Positions 44,461 through 54,710 of a DNA stretch of 64,000 bases are shown here, piece by piece; position 1 is the stretch's first letter, and each line of letters opens with the position of its first letter. This DNA comes from Phanerochaete sordida (taxonomy: Eukaryota > Basidiomycota > Agaricomycetes > Polyporales > Phanerochaetaceae), in the NCBI GenBank assembly GCA_019973155.2, contig BPQB01000051.1:1-64000 (forward strand). Reading direction: 5' to 3'. The notes under the pieces were generated by a model, which was not told the origin of the DNA, ran no database searches, and saw only the letters and a list, made by a program, of their open reading frames with translations. The translations under genes were made by a program, and so were the position numbers.

Positions 44461-46084
44461 ATGCACAGATGTCTCAACATATCCGAAATCCTGCAGGCAA
44501 TCGCGGACAGGCTAGGAGAGCGTAATAGGGCGGCCCTCCTGCATTTGTCGCTTGCATGTCGAGCGTTCTTCGACCCAGCGATGAACGTGCTATGGAGCAC
44601 GCTGTACGACCCTGAGAACCTAGTTCGGATACTGCCAGAACACACACGAAGCAGAGAGACTGTCGATGGCATGTCGCAACTGGTGAGTACCTTCCTGTTC
44701 CTACATCACCCGCATTGCGGCTGACTGTCCATCTCGCACGCAGAAAATAGTGCGGTCGCCATCTGCCGCAGATTGGCAACGCCTCGCCGAGTATGCTTGC
44801 CGAGTCCGCGTACTGGAGTGTCCCCACTCCCTTGAGGTTCTCCTGGTATTTTCAGACGCACTTTCGACACCATATTGGGGCACGATCCTGCAGCACCTTC
44901 CAGCACCCCAGATATTTCCCAACCTCCACACTCTAATCTTGAAATGGGCGCGGCTGTTTCTCCACCTCGAGCTGCTCATCCTTCCACCGTTACGCCATCT
45001 GCACATCATATCGCTGCAAGAAGAAGCTATTGTAAATCTCATCGACGCGTTACCGCATTGCTCAACCACACTAGAAACCATTTCCATTTCTACCGAATTC
45101 GGCTCTCCCCATCAACACAGATTTTCGGACGGGTTTTCCCATGCGCTCATGCAGCTTCGAAGTATTGTATCACTGGATTCCCGGATCCCTTTCCCGCACG
45201 CCATCCCCCACCTGTCGTTACTCCCTACGCTGCGTAAGCTACGGCTTACCCACATTTCCGTACCGGGGACAATGTCTCTTCCTTTCCCTGCTCTACAGAG
45301 CCTATCCATCTCCATCGACGACGACACTGAACATCTCCTGCTGCCGTTTCTGGCCAGACTAGGAGTACCCGCCCTCGACGAGCTGACGATCCGCTACGAC
45401 ATCCGACTTAGCGTGACCGTAGATCGTCGCCTCCCGGCGACGCAAATTCACGACGTCCTCCTGAACGTCTCAAGGTCCACGCGCATGCGCTCGTTCACCC
45501 TCCAGGGCTTCGAACTCGCGGCACCGCCAGAGGACGAGCACGTCCTCGACCTCTCGATACTCGCACCCCTGCTTTCGCTGCACGACCTGGAGACGCTAGA
45601 GATGCGCGGTGTCCCAGTGCTGCTCTCGTCCGACGACGCTGCAACCGTAGCGCGCTCCTGGCCGAAGCTACGGTACCTGCGCATCTGCGACAAGGTGCGC
45701 TTCGAAGAGCCGCTCCGGCGGCGTCTCCTGCAAGCCGACGACCTGCTCCCCTTCGCGCGGCACTGTCCCAAGCTCGAGACACTGGGCCTCCCGCTCGAAA
45801 TCGTGGCGACGTCGGTACCCGCAGGCGCCCCGGACCTGCCGCCGCCGTCGCGCATCCACAAGCTGTGCGTCGCAGGCGTGGCTGAGCGGGTCTCACGGGA
45901 TATGCTCGAGCTGTTCACGAGGGTCTTTCCATGGGCGGATGTGAGGGCGCCGAGTCACAGCGCGGGCGAGGCTATCTGGAACCTCAGTGTTAGGGGAGAC
46001 CTTACGGACGAGGATGAGGACCACGAGGGAGAAGAAGAAGTAGAGCACGAGAGAGATGAGGACGAAAGCGCGGAGGAGAGTTGA
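44461..46084 (+). CDS. F-box-like/leucine-rich-type protein 4
   Basis: Exons 44461-44682 and 44744-46084, 61-nt phase-0 intron; 520 aa. N-terminus CLNISEILQAIADRLG, then LLHLSLACRAFFDPAMNVLW and LVRILPEH; after the intron KIVRSPSAADWQRLAEYACR. Leu-rich body with repeats around PALDELTIRYDIR and MRSFTLQGFELAAPPEDEHV, then RRRLLQADDLLPFARHCPKL, ending in a strongly acidic tail (DEDEDHEGEEEVEHERDEDE). Clearly the sister of F-box 3. It sits 583 bp downstream of A5, just as F-box 3 sits 522 bp downstream of A4. Probable SCF adaptor by family analogy. Confidence 0.84.
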
Positions 46085-46296
46085 AACGGAAATTTGACGT
46101 GTGGGAGGACTCATTCGCACCATATTACGCATAACACGGCTTGTCATCTGCCCTCTGACAGCCATGATCTATATTCAATGCTATCATTTCGTCTTTCATG
46201 CTAACCTTCAACACCTACAGGCCACATTGTTCTACTGCATATTATGCTAGGCCTCGTTCCGAGAGCACGGTCAATGAGGTACCTGTAGCCTAAATA

Positions 46297-47555
46297 CTAG
46301 ACACTCAGTTGTGCAGGCTGTGCCGCGAGACTCATCCGTGAAAGCTGCAGCTGGAAGTCGTCCTTGAGGGAGCATGAAAGAGCGTGACATGCGTCGTAGG
46401 CCTCAGACGCGGGAGCGTCCATATCGATGACCTTCTGCAGTAGGGTGCAGAGGTCAATGATCTGCAAAACCACATATTAGCATGAACATACATGCCGCGC
46501 GCAAGCACACGAAACGGGGCCCACCGTATGGGTTTCGGGCATCATCATGTCCTCGCTACGTTCTTGTTTCCGCTCAAAAAGCGTCTCTTCTTCCATCTGG
46601 CGAAGCTTCGGAAGAAGCCGAGGCCAGTATCTCTAAAGAGGGCCCGTAAAAGGCGCGCCAGTTTAGACGGGAAGAATGACGTACAGACAGAAACTGGGGA
46701 TTATCCTCACTGCTCTCCAGGTCGAGCTGCCGTGCGGCATGTAGAGCCTGCACGTTTCGTACGAGCGTCGTCAAGAGCCTTCCGTACTTTTGCGCTACAA
46801 CACCGTCAGATACAAAGCGCGATTCGAACATCAGACAGAAGCATACCAAGCGTTGCCTTGGGGAGTGTATGGTGTGCATGACGGAGAAGCAGTGGCTGTA
46901 TCATGGAGGGCGCAAGTGGCACCTGCTCGCAGGCAGCAGACGCGGCCTGCACCGCATCGTCCCACTGAACTGTTGCGTTCCAAAATTTCAGGCCGTCGAC
47001 ATCAAGCGTGGCGACGTCGTACGTCTTCGGGGCGACGCTAAGTTGGTGCAGCGCGGCCTTCACCCAGACGTATACGCCCAGGGTCGGAGACGTGCGCGCG
47101 ATCGACATGAGTTCGGCGACAATCATCCCGGTCCTTAACCCGGTGAGCACAAACGCGCGAACTGCAGCAAGGCGCGGCCATGGGCTGCTCTCGAGCCTGG
47201 GATAAGGTCAGAACCATCTCTGTCACGGCATGCACGTGCAGCGCACCTCGCGTTCGGCACGTCTAGTGGTATCACAAAGTACTTCGACAGCACGCCGAGA
47301 GTAATCTGGCGGAATTGGTATGACACAAGGAGGCATGACAGGATAGGCTGGGAAACGACGATCCTCGAGGCCTGCATGGTAGGCTCAGTAAATCATCAGA
47401 TAGTATGCCAGAGAGCTTCGATACAACACCGTTCCAGTGTCGTCGTCCTCTTCGTCTTCGATCGCCTGTGCACGCGGTCCCACCATTTCGTCGATGTGCA
47501 CAACGACGTAGAGCTCGAGCACTCCATCGAGGATCTCTACAGGCACTCTCGTCAT
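46297..47555 (-). CDS. Family B paired protein, copy B6
   Basis: Exons 47555-47430, 47371-47247, 47196-46847, 46794-46685, 46632-46525, 46461-46297; 327 aa; sizes 126, 125, 350, 110, 108, 165. Start MTRVPVEILDGVLELYVVVH followed by an acidic DEEDDDTGT. Exon 2 ILSCLLVSYQFRQITLGVLS; exon 3 SSPWPRLAAVRAFVLTGL and TLGVYVWVKAALHQLSVAP; exon 5 RYWPRLLPKLRQMEEETLFE. The longest C-terminal exon among the complete copies. All sites GT-AG, in phase, no lesion. Pair with A6. Confidence 0.85.
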
Positions 47556-47904
47556 TCTCGAGAGCTTCGTAAACGGCAAGCCTGGGTAAGCATCGTAATG
47601 AGAGGGCGTTCGCTGCGCATACCTGCGAGCTTTGGGCGATCGATATCGCGCTGGCAAAGGTCTCGGCGGCGGTCGAATGTAGAGCGATGTTAAGGGCATG
47701 AGAAAGTTCAGGGCCGTCCGCGTGATGCGCAGCGACCCGAACCTTCATGCCCGAATTTGGGCACGGGTGCGCCAGCGCCTGCACGTAACAGGCGCCTGGT
47801 TTCCCGCTTCCGCGTTTTGTCCGCATTCCCTGTTGTGGTCGATTGTCTACGAGGAAGGCTTTCGCCTGCAACTTTCGTCGACATTACTGAAGCAAACCGC
47901 TGCG
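47556..47904. promoter_or_regulatory. Bidirectional promoter of pair B6/A6
   Basis: 349 bp between start codons. The conserved elements are weak here: only GCGCATCACG on the minus strand near 47730-47721 and a CACGTA near 47780 recall the core and the CACGTG box. This is the most diverged promoter of the set. Confidence 0.4.
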
Positions 47905-49250
47905 ATGCTATACCGTCAACCCGTTCTTCCTCCGGAGATTGTCCACGCCATCGTTTCCCGAGTTGTTGTGCGTCACCTCGACGACGTCCTCGTGGGCCCG
48001 ATGTCTGCGCTCAATGCTCCTCATGTCGACGGATCCGATGTTGAAGTATGTTGTCGCGCACTAATATATGGAAATATGGGTCCTTTCGTAATCTGACTGA
48101 GCTTCAGACGGGTGGCCCAGTCGCCGCGTTGCTCGTCGTCTCATGCCAATTTCGGCAGGCGACTATCATGATCCTAGCCAATGCTCTCGACATCGCCATA
48201 TCTAGAGCTGGAGTATGGAGGTACAGTGGTGCACTTACCGGTCACTTCACGCGTCACATTGGTCATGTTCTTCTGCAGACTTCTAGAGAAGCCATTGGAG
48301 AAGATCGAGCCGGTGCGGGACTTCCTTGCAGCCCGTGTCGTCCACGACGGAGTGCCAGAGCACATAATCGACTTTGTGCTCACTGCCAAAATAGAACGGT
48401 CTCCCGTTCTATCGGTCTACGCTCATTTACATGTCTTTGAAGAGACCACTGCCAATCCCTTCCCACCAATCTCTGTTCCGAACGCAGAGGGAGAAGACCA
48501 CTTAACGCTGACTTTGGAGGTAGTCTACGACTTCTACGAGTCTCGACTGCGGGAGAAATACGACGAATGTCCCTCCGTGTTTCAAGACCTCTTTCACGCA
48601 CGTATGGAGGGCGTATTCGCGCGGTGTACCGCAAGTACGTATGTGTAGCATTCGTTTGTTGATTCTGCGCCTAATCAGGCTGGGCGTGGTCAGCATTGGT
48701 ATATGATAACCTCATGAAACTGATGGAAGAGTCATGGGGCAAAATATATGAGTTATCGGCCAACATTCTCGGCGACCCTCTGCTGATTTCCGGGGACGAA
48801 CTCGAAGTATGCACTTCCCCGTCGCTTGGCGAAGTAATACCCACTGAATTGTACAGATCCACATCACGTCACTCACGAGTTCCATCCGCCACCTGCCCGA
48901 GCACGAGCAGCTCCTTCGTTCGACATGGACGTACTCAATGTCTGTAGACGCCGCAATTGGCGAGTCGCGCGTACACCCCATGTTCTCCCCGCGCCACGAC
49001 CCCCGCTGACCTTCTGTCCCAGTTCGAGGATTGGATTCTGCTGTTTAGCATTATAGCGAGATGGACGTCCCGGTGCAAAAGCATGCCGGAGCTGCTGAAG
49101 GCGGCGCAGGACGCCGAAGACGCGTTCCGCGCACGGCTCGCGCGCCTACGCGGTGAAGATGTCCCCCGCGACAGCGACCATCGCGCCGTTCTATCGCAGG
49201 AAGTGGCAGGCGGAAGCAGTGAGGGAACCGCTATGCTGGAGAGTACCTAG
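47905..49250 (+). CDS. Family A paired protein, copy A6
   Basis: Exons 47905-48045, 48108-48220, 48279-48634, 48694-48806, 48857-48970, 49023-49250; 354 aa; sizes 141, 113, 356, 113, 114, 228. It begins MLYRQPVLPPEIVHAIVSRV. Exon 2 LLVVSCQFRQATIMILANAL uses the QFRQ form otherwise typical of family B. Exon 3 RLLEKPLEKIEPVRDFL lacks the conserved Trp after P. Exon 5 IHITSLTSSIRHLPEHEQLL. Intact; partner B6 intact; together a complete pair. Confidence 0.84.
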
Positions 49251-49384
49251 CGGTCCCGTGTACGTCGTCCGTGCTTTTGCTGCGCCACATCTTTGTTCAT
49301 CACGCGCGCGACCTCACAGGTCTTCACGCACGCCACACTCTGTCCTCTGCATACTGCGAAGTCTCGACGAGTGCTGGGTCTTAC

Positions 49385-49486
49385 GCCTGCACAGAACGTG
49401 ACTCTCTCTTTGTTCTTCCTGTGCATATACGCCACGACATAGAATTCAAGCATTGTCTTCGGAATTGCGGCAGATAATATCGTCGT
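49385..49486 (-). pseudogene. Family B relic B7 (exon 1 only, start codon lost)
   Basis: On the minus strand 49486-49385 reads TILSAAIPKTMLEFYVVAYM, aligning with TMLPAEILHGVIELYVATH of B4. The codon in the place of the initiator ATG is ACG. No exons 2-6 follow before the end of A6. It sits divergently upstream of A7, 323 bp from its start, at the normal pair spacing. Confidence 0.6.
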
Positions 49487-49809
49487 GATTGGAGGTTTTG
49501 CAGGGTCGAATGCATACCTTCCTGGAAGGAGGTTCCAAGGATCATTTGCCTCGGCGACGGCGACGGCGACAGTCTACATAAGGCAAAGACGAGATCAGAC
49601 ACGGAGAGGAGGAGTCCAAATGCGGGATTTGATACGCCGTCGGCATCCTGACTAGGTATGGCAAGGTCTGTGCTTGAACCGATTTTGAACCACGTGGCGG
49701 CCTCGTCGGGCCCATTCTCGTTGTATGCGCCCTGCCCGTACACCGCCTCCACCGGCTCAGCAACTCGTGCGCAATTTCTTCGCCGCTTCCAGCAACACTC
49801 ATTCAAGGC
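49487..49809. promoter_or_regulatory. Former bidirectional promoter of B7 relic/A7
   Basis: Core GGCGTATCAAATCCC on the minus strand at 49638-49624, pointing to the dead B7; CACGTG at 49691-49696 on the A7 side. The architecture is preserved although only A7 survives. Confidence 0.55.
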
Positions 49810-51117
49810 ATGGTCGACCTTCGCCCTGCTCTTCCTCCAGAAATTGTCTACACCATCGTATCTCGGGCAATAGCGCGACACCTCGACGATGTTCTCGTCG
49901 GACCCTTATCATTGCTAGCTGTGCCCTCTAATCAGAAATGCGATAACGAGGTGATCTACTGCTCAATGTGTGATGCTTTTGACGGAATATCTGACTCGAG
50001 AGCGGAGACAGGAGACCTTGTGAACAGCCTTCTCGCCGTCTCGTATCAAATACGCCGCACAACGCTCAATGTTCTGGCCACGTTTCTCGGAATAAAACTT
50101 TCCTGCTACGGAATATGGAGGCACGTATGGCTTCCGCTTCTGCGATACACAGCAGCTCAAACCCCCAATCCCTCGCAGACTACAAGCACCGCCCTGCTCC
50201 GTACTCAAACCTGTCAGAGGATACCTCATACAAAGGCTCGACCTCCGCGCCGACGACCGCGTGCTCAAAGCTCTATTGTGCAACACTGAGCACTCCGAGC
50301 CCCCGGCCTTGGCTGTGTATACATATACACATGCCCTCGAAGAGATTTGCGCGCGTCCATTCGACTCCGTGGCCGTCACTGATCCAGATGGGATATCGGC
50401 TCCGGTCGTTATACCCTTCAACTACATTTCGCAGCTGTTTCGGTTGCATGTGCTGAAGAACTACGCCGAATGCCCCGAGGCCCTTCAGGAGGTGCTGTTT
50501 GAGCGCATGGAGGGCGCGCTCGCCCGCAGTGACGCAGGTACGTCCCAACAGTCAGACGAGCTCTGCGTCTAAGTTTTTATGATCCTGGCAGAGATGTTCT
50601 ATGGCACGGTGCTGCCCCCGATAGAGGAGATGTGGGGAAGAATCAGCGCTGTCGCGCACCGCGTCACTGACGACGCGCTGTCGCTCGCTGTGACGGCCTT
50701 CGACGTACGTGCGCCTGCGTTACTGCCCGCTCCTTCGTTTAACTTTGTGCAGGAAGTCATTGGAAACCTCGTCAGGGTGCTGCGCAAGATACGCAGAGGC
50801 GAAGACGAGGTCCTACGCGGCTGGCCGCACAGCGTGTCGGTCGACGCCGCGATCGGCGCGAAACGCGTAGGTCCACGTGTACCTCCGCGCATATAGTCAC
50901 CCGTGTTCACCTTCCTGCCTAGCTTGATGCCTGGTGCGCGCTCTTCAACGAAATGGCCGACCTGGAGTGCGTTTGCGACAGCGCGGAGGAGCTGAGAGAG
51001 GTGGCGCAGGACCTCGCAGATTCGTTTCACGCGCGGCTGGAAAGCCTCGAGGCAGCGGAAGGGAGGCGAAGCGTGCGGCGAGCGGCTGGGACAGAAGCCG
51101 AAGTAGGAGTCGCGTAG
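49810..51117 (+). CDS. Family A paired protein, copy A7 (GC donor in intron 2)
   Basis: Exons 49810-49950, 50008-50120, 50179-50537, 50592-50704, 50753-50866, 50923-51117; 344 aa; sizes 141, 113, 359, 113, 114, 195. Start MVDLRPALPPEIVYTIVSRA. Intron 2 begins GCACGT instead of GT, a minor but functional donor class in fungi; exon lengths confirm the position. Exon 3 has lost the (R)PWPKIESVRR motif of other copies (RLQAPPCSVLKPVRGYL). Exon 4 reads AEMFYGTVLPPIEEMWGRI. Orphan of a broken pair. Confidence 0.78.
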
Positions 51118-51575
51118 TGTCCTCCTGCTGCTAGCCTGAGCAGCCTTGGTCTTCGCCGCCCTGTGGCGGTTCTTGCACGCTCTGCCGCGGGCAGCGCAGA
51201 GCATTGCTCGCAAACGGGCCAGTTTTCCGTCATCTTGTACCACACAAGGATACACGCGCTGTCAATGCATTATGGACGCGTTCCGGAGATTTGGAGGCCT
51301 AGGCGCGGCGCTGTGACGCGACATGTTCTTGTGCACGAGCGGGACATCCTAAAGCTGCAAGTGACTTGGAGGCACGGCTTCTTCCTCAGCGGCCCTGACG
51401 TTAGGGATACGAGGATGCTGGCATATAGTTCCATTTTTCGGACGTGACGCATGTAGGTAAAAATAACAGGATGTTGGTTCAGAAACAGAGGGCTACTCTA
51501 TCGTGCAGCAGGGTGGACGCTCATTCTCGTCGGTTCGCCTAAAAAGCCGGGAATCGCAGGTAGAGGCTGCATATA
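51118..51575. other. Convergent intergenic region
   Basis: 458 bp between the 3' ends of A7 and B8; nothing recognised. Confidence 0.5.
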
Positions 51576-52790
51576 TTAGCGCATCCGTAACAACCGTTGC
51601 TCCCACTCGCCCTTCAGAGTGCATGCAAGAGTTTTGCACTCGGTAAGCATATCTGATGACTCGGTGCATTGCACGTCCATGACGCGCTGCATAAGCGAGC
51701 AGGCGTCCTTGATCTGACAAGATCAATGAGTGCGATGGACGACATCTACGTACAATCCATGCAGATTGAACGTACGTCTTCTATTGCAGGCAGCGTTGCC
51801 TCTGCTCGCAAGTCGCCCTTTTGCTCTTCACGGATCTCTTCGCCCGCGCGCCGTAGAATCGGCAGCAACTGCAATACAGACACCTGAGAAGCAGATGTCA
51901 GTTCTGGACCAAAGCAGCGAGAGGAAGAACGGAATACCGGAATATACCCCATGTGGGGCGCGATGTTCACCATGATGCGTACATTTTGTATCATCTGCAC
52001 GCTATGCATGACTCGGGCGATCAGCGCGGTATACCTCACCGCTTTTCCAATGTTATCTGCAGGCCAAAAGAGGGGTAAGGTGCCACATACCGCGCAGAGC
52101 GTCTTTTAAGGTACCATGCGCACACTCCCGTAGCAGCGTCTGCGCCGCTGGAAGGACGAGTGGCTCCGTGTCGCAGGCATTCGACGCATCGGTCAATGCT
52201 TGCATCCACGCAGTACGCTGGTGGTCAGTCCATTCTCCGCCGTCGGCGATAGTGAACGCGGAGACGTTGCACATTCGCCGCCGGCATCGGATCTCTCGCA
52301 GCGCGGCCTTGGCGAAGATGCACAGGGCGACGATCGGGGTCGCAGCTGTGAAAGAGACCAGCTCTGCGACGATATTCTGCGGCGTAGGCTGACTGAACAC
52401 GAATGCTCGAACATCGAACGCGCGCGACCATGGGCGGGTCTCGAGCCTGAGACGAGGTGAGATTCCTCTTTGCATGCCATCGAACGTGTAGCGCACCTTT
52501 CGCCAGACATGTCCAGAGACACCCCCAGATACCGCGATAATATCGCCAGCGTAATCTCTCGGAACTGATACGACGTCAAGAGGAGCGAGAGGACCGATTG
52601 AACGTGGCTCTGCTCCTTGTCTGCCTCAGCGTCACCTCGCACACGTTATGGCATGCGGCAAGCTCACCTGCACCTCGCCATCATGTTCACTTCCTACTCG
52701 GCTTGAACAAGGTCCGAACGTGTCCTCGAAGTACCCGGCGACGTAGGACGAGATGACTAAGTGGGAAACCTCAACGGGTAGTCTCGTCAT
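51576..52790 (-). CDS. Family B paired protein, copy B8
   Basis: Exons 52790-52668, 52624-52497, 52446-52091, 52056-51938, 51883-51776, 51713-51576; 323 aa; sizes 123, 128, 356, 119, 108, 138. Start MTRLPVEVSHLVISSYVAGY. Exon 2 VLSLLLTSYQFREITLAILS; exon 3 RLETRPWSRAFDVRAF and IVALCIFAKAALREIRCRR; exon 4 starts DNIGKAVRYTALIARVMHS; exon 6 IKDACSLMQRVMDVQ. Intron 3 is only 34 nt, unusually short. Exons 1, 2 and 4 identify it as the closest relative of the pseudogenes B1 and B2, for which it is the intact reference. Pair with A8. Confidence 0.83.
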
Positions 52791-53382
52791 GTCTGTAGGT
52801 TCTGCGGAATTTATGAGACATACCGGCACTGATATATCAACTTACCTGAAGCTCCTAGAAGAGGTCGGTCCTGGCGGTGAGCGTGGAGAGTGAAGATGAG
52901 GGTTCCTGGAGAGTGGGAGCCATCGCGATCCCGCCTCAAGCCAAAAGAGGCGTTTGGCGCGCCCTCGGTTGAGCGGGCCGACTGGACCACGTGGGTAGCG
53001 AAACGCCCAGCCACTCGTAAATTGCTGTTTCTCCTCGACCTTCACCTGGGCCTCACAGGGTGATTCTGGGGATTGTTTTCGTTGGAAAATGGGCTCAAAA
53101 TTGGACAATAATGGCGTGGTTTTATGACCGTTTTCTGGATTCCAAAAGTGATGCTAACTTACAGCTTTTGTGCCATTTTCGCGCGTTTTTCCATGATTGT
53201 ACCCGAAATCTACCGTTTTTCGCCAGTTGATAGACCAATTTACAGTGGCGTTCAACTGTTAGAAAACGATGACTTTGTCGCCCAATTTTATGACCGTTTT
53301 CCGACCAAACAAAGTCCCGGAATCACCCTGTGCCTGTCATCCCGGAGTTGAGAGACGAGGACATCCGCGTCCGTTTTGAGTC
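52791..53382. promoter_or_regulatory. Bidirectional promoter of pair B8/A8, interrupted by a MITE
   Basis: 592 bp. Core on the minus strand about 52963-52949 (GGCGCGCCAAACGCC) with the GAGGCGGGATCGCGATGGCT block toward B8. CACGTG at 52988-52993 and GAAACGCCCAG at 53000-53010 toward A8. Removing the 279-bp element at 53054-53332 and its duplicated CCT leaves 310 bp, the normal pair spacing. Confidence 0.68.
53054..53332. mobile_element. MITE-like element 2 (279 bp) in the B8/A8 promoter
   Basis: Starts CACAGGGTGATTCTGGG and ends with the complement of CACAGGGTGATTCCGGG; the match continues imperfectly for about 38 bp. It is flanked on both sides by CCT (53051-53053 and 53333-53335), a 3-bp target-site duplication. 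It is much more AT-rich than the host DNA, with an internal repeat (TTTTATGACCGTTTTC near 53115 and 53287) and no coding capacity. A 3-bp duplication fits CMC/EnSpm- or Harbinger-type elements; the class is not decided. Confidence 0.8.
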
Positions 53383-54710
53383 ATGTCCTCCCGCAAGCCT
53401 ACACTTCCTCCTGAGATACTTCATACAGTCATCTCCCAGGCGATAGCGCGTCATCTCGACGACATTCTCGTCGAAACTTCGTCCTCGCTCGTACCTCCGT
53501 CCGACACAGATACTGATAATGAGGTATGCACATGTGCCTTACCATGCGAACTCACGCCGATATTCTTGACGTGAAAACTCAGATAGAAGCACCTGTCGTC
53601 GCTGCGTCTTTGCTTGCGGCCTCGTGCCAAATGCGCCACATCGCTCTCATCGTCTTGAGCAAAGCGCTAGGCATCGCCTTATCTCGCGTCGGCATATGGA
53701 GGTGCGCCCTTTCGTCTATCGATTTTGCAGAGTCTCATCCCCCGTTTTGTCTCGCAGGCTGGAAGGGAACCCCTGGGCAGCGATCCACTCCGTCCGGCTC
53801 ACTCTTCGCCGCACCTACGACTTCAACGGGTACAGAGACATCATCGACAATCTGGATCCGCAATCGGAATCCACAGAATCCCCCGTCCTCTCTGTTTATT
53901 TCTGCATTCATCTCATTGCCGAAGTCTTCGCCCACCCTTTTGGGCCACTGGTTATACCTGTCGCTGGGCAAGAGCCACGCACAGTAAGCTCGGACTGGTT
54001 CGCGCGCTACTTTGAGATCCAGGCGCAGAAGTATTTCGAAGCGTGCCCGCCAGCGTTTCAAGAAGTCATCTTTCCGCGGCTAGATGCTGTGCGTGCGGAG
54101 AGCTTGATCGGTTCGCTTTATGTTCCCTCACAATCTCCACGTCAAGTTCTGATTACCTTCATAGCACGCACTTGCGGAAGAGTGATGCCCACTATTAGCG
54201 CTGCCTGGGAACGTCTGGAGGATTTTGCGAGTAGGGTGGACTCAGAGTCCCCGCGTGCTTCAGTCTTGGACGTACGCATGATTGCGCCACAGCCTCTATA
54301 TATTCCGGGCTGACATGCGATTGAGCAGAGAACTATTCGCAACATCGTAGGAGGGCTGGAAGATCTGCGCACGGAAGAGCGGAACCTCTTACGCTCCTGG
54401 CCGCATACCATCACCGCCGACGCTGCAATCGGCGTGGGTCGCGTCAGTCTACCCCTCCATGCGCGCTTCCACTGCTGACACGCTTCTTGGACAGCTTACG
54501 AAGTGGTTCTCACTCTTCTGTGACATGGCAGAGTGGGAGTACGACTCCGAAAGCGCGCAGACGCTGCGAGAGATTGCGCAAGACATCGCGGATGACTATC
54601 ATGCGCGGTTCGTAGCGCTTCACCGGCTCGCGCGCGCAAAGGAAGAAAAACTCGCCGAGTGTTCAGCCGCAATCGAGAGAGAAGGTTATACTGCTATAGC
54701 TGGTCCATAG
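53383..54710 (+). CDS. Family A paired protein, copy A8
   Basis: Exons 53383-53523, 53583-53701, 53758-54110, 54165-54271, 54329-54442, 54495-54710; 349 aa; sizes 141, 119, 353, 107, 114, 216. Exon 2 has two extra codons and exon 4 two fewer than A5, with phases kept. Start MSSRKPTLPPEILHTVISQA; exon 2 LLAASCQMRHIALIVLSKAL; exon 3 RLEGNPWAAIHSVRLTLRR. Exon 4 starts ARTCGRVMPTISAAWERL. Exon 6 LTKWFSLFCDMAEWEYDSES. Intact. Its upstream region carries the MITE-like insertion, which may affect expression. Confidence 0.84.

Noticed and set aside
8957..53382. Interpretation of the A/B pairs as homeodomain mating-type genes
   Set aside because: Mating-type HD1/HD2 genes are also divergent, but no homeodomain (WFxNxR) is present in any A or B copy.
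7614..54710. Calling A and B F-box proteins because of the LPxEI start
   Set aside because: Only the first few residues fit; the Trp and hydrophobic pattern of an F-box and the Leu-rich repeats seen in the true F-box-like genes are missing.
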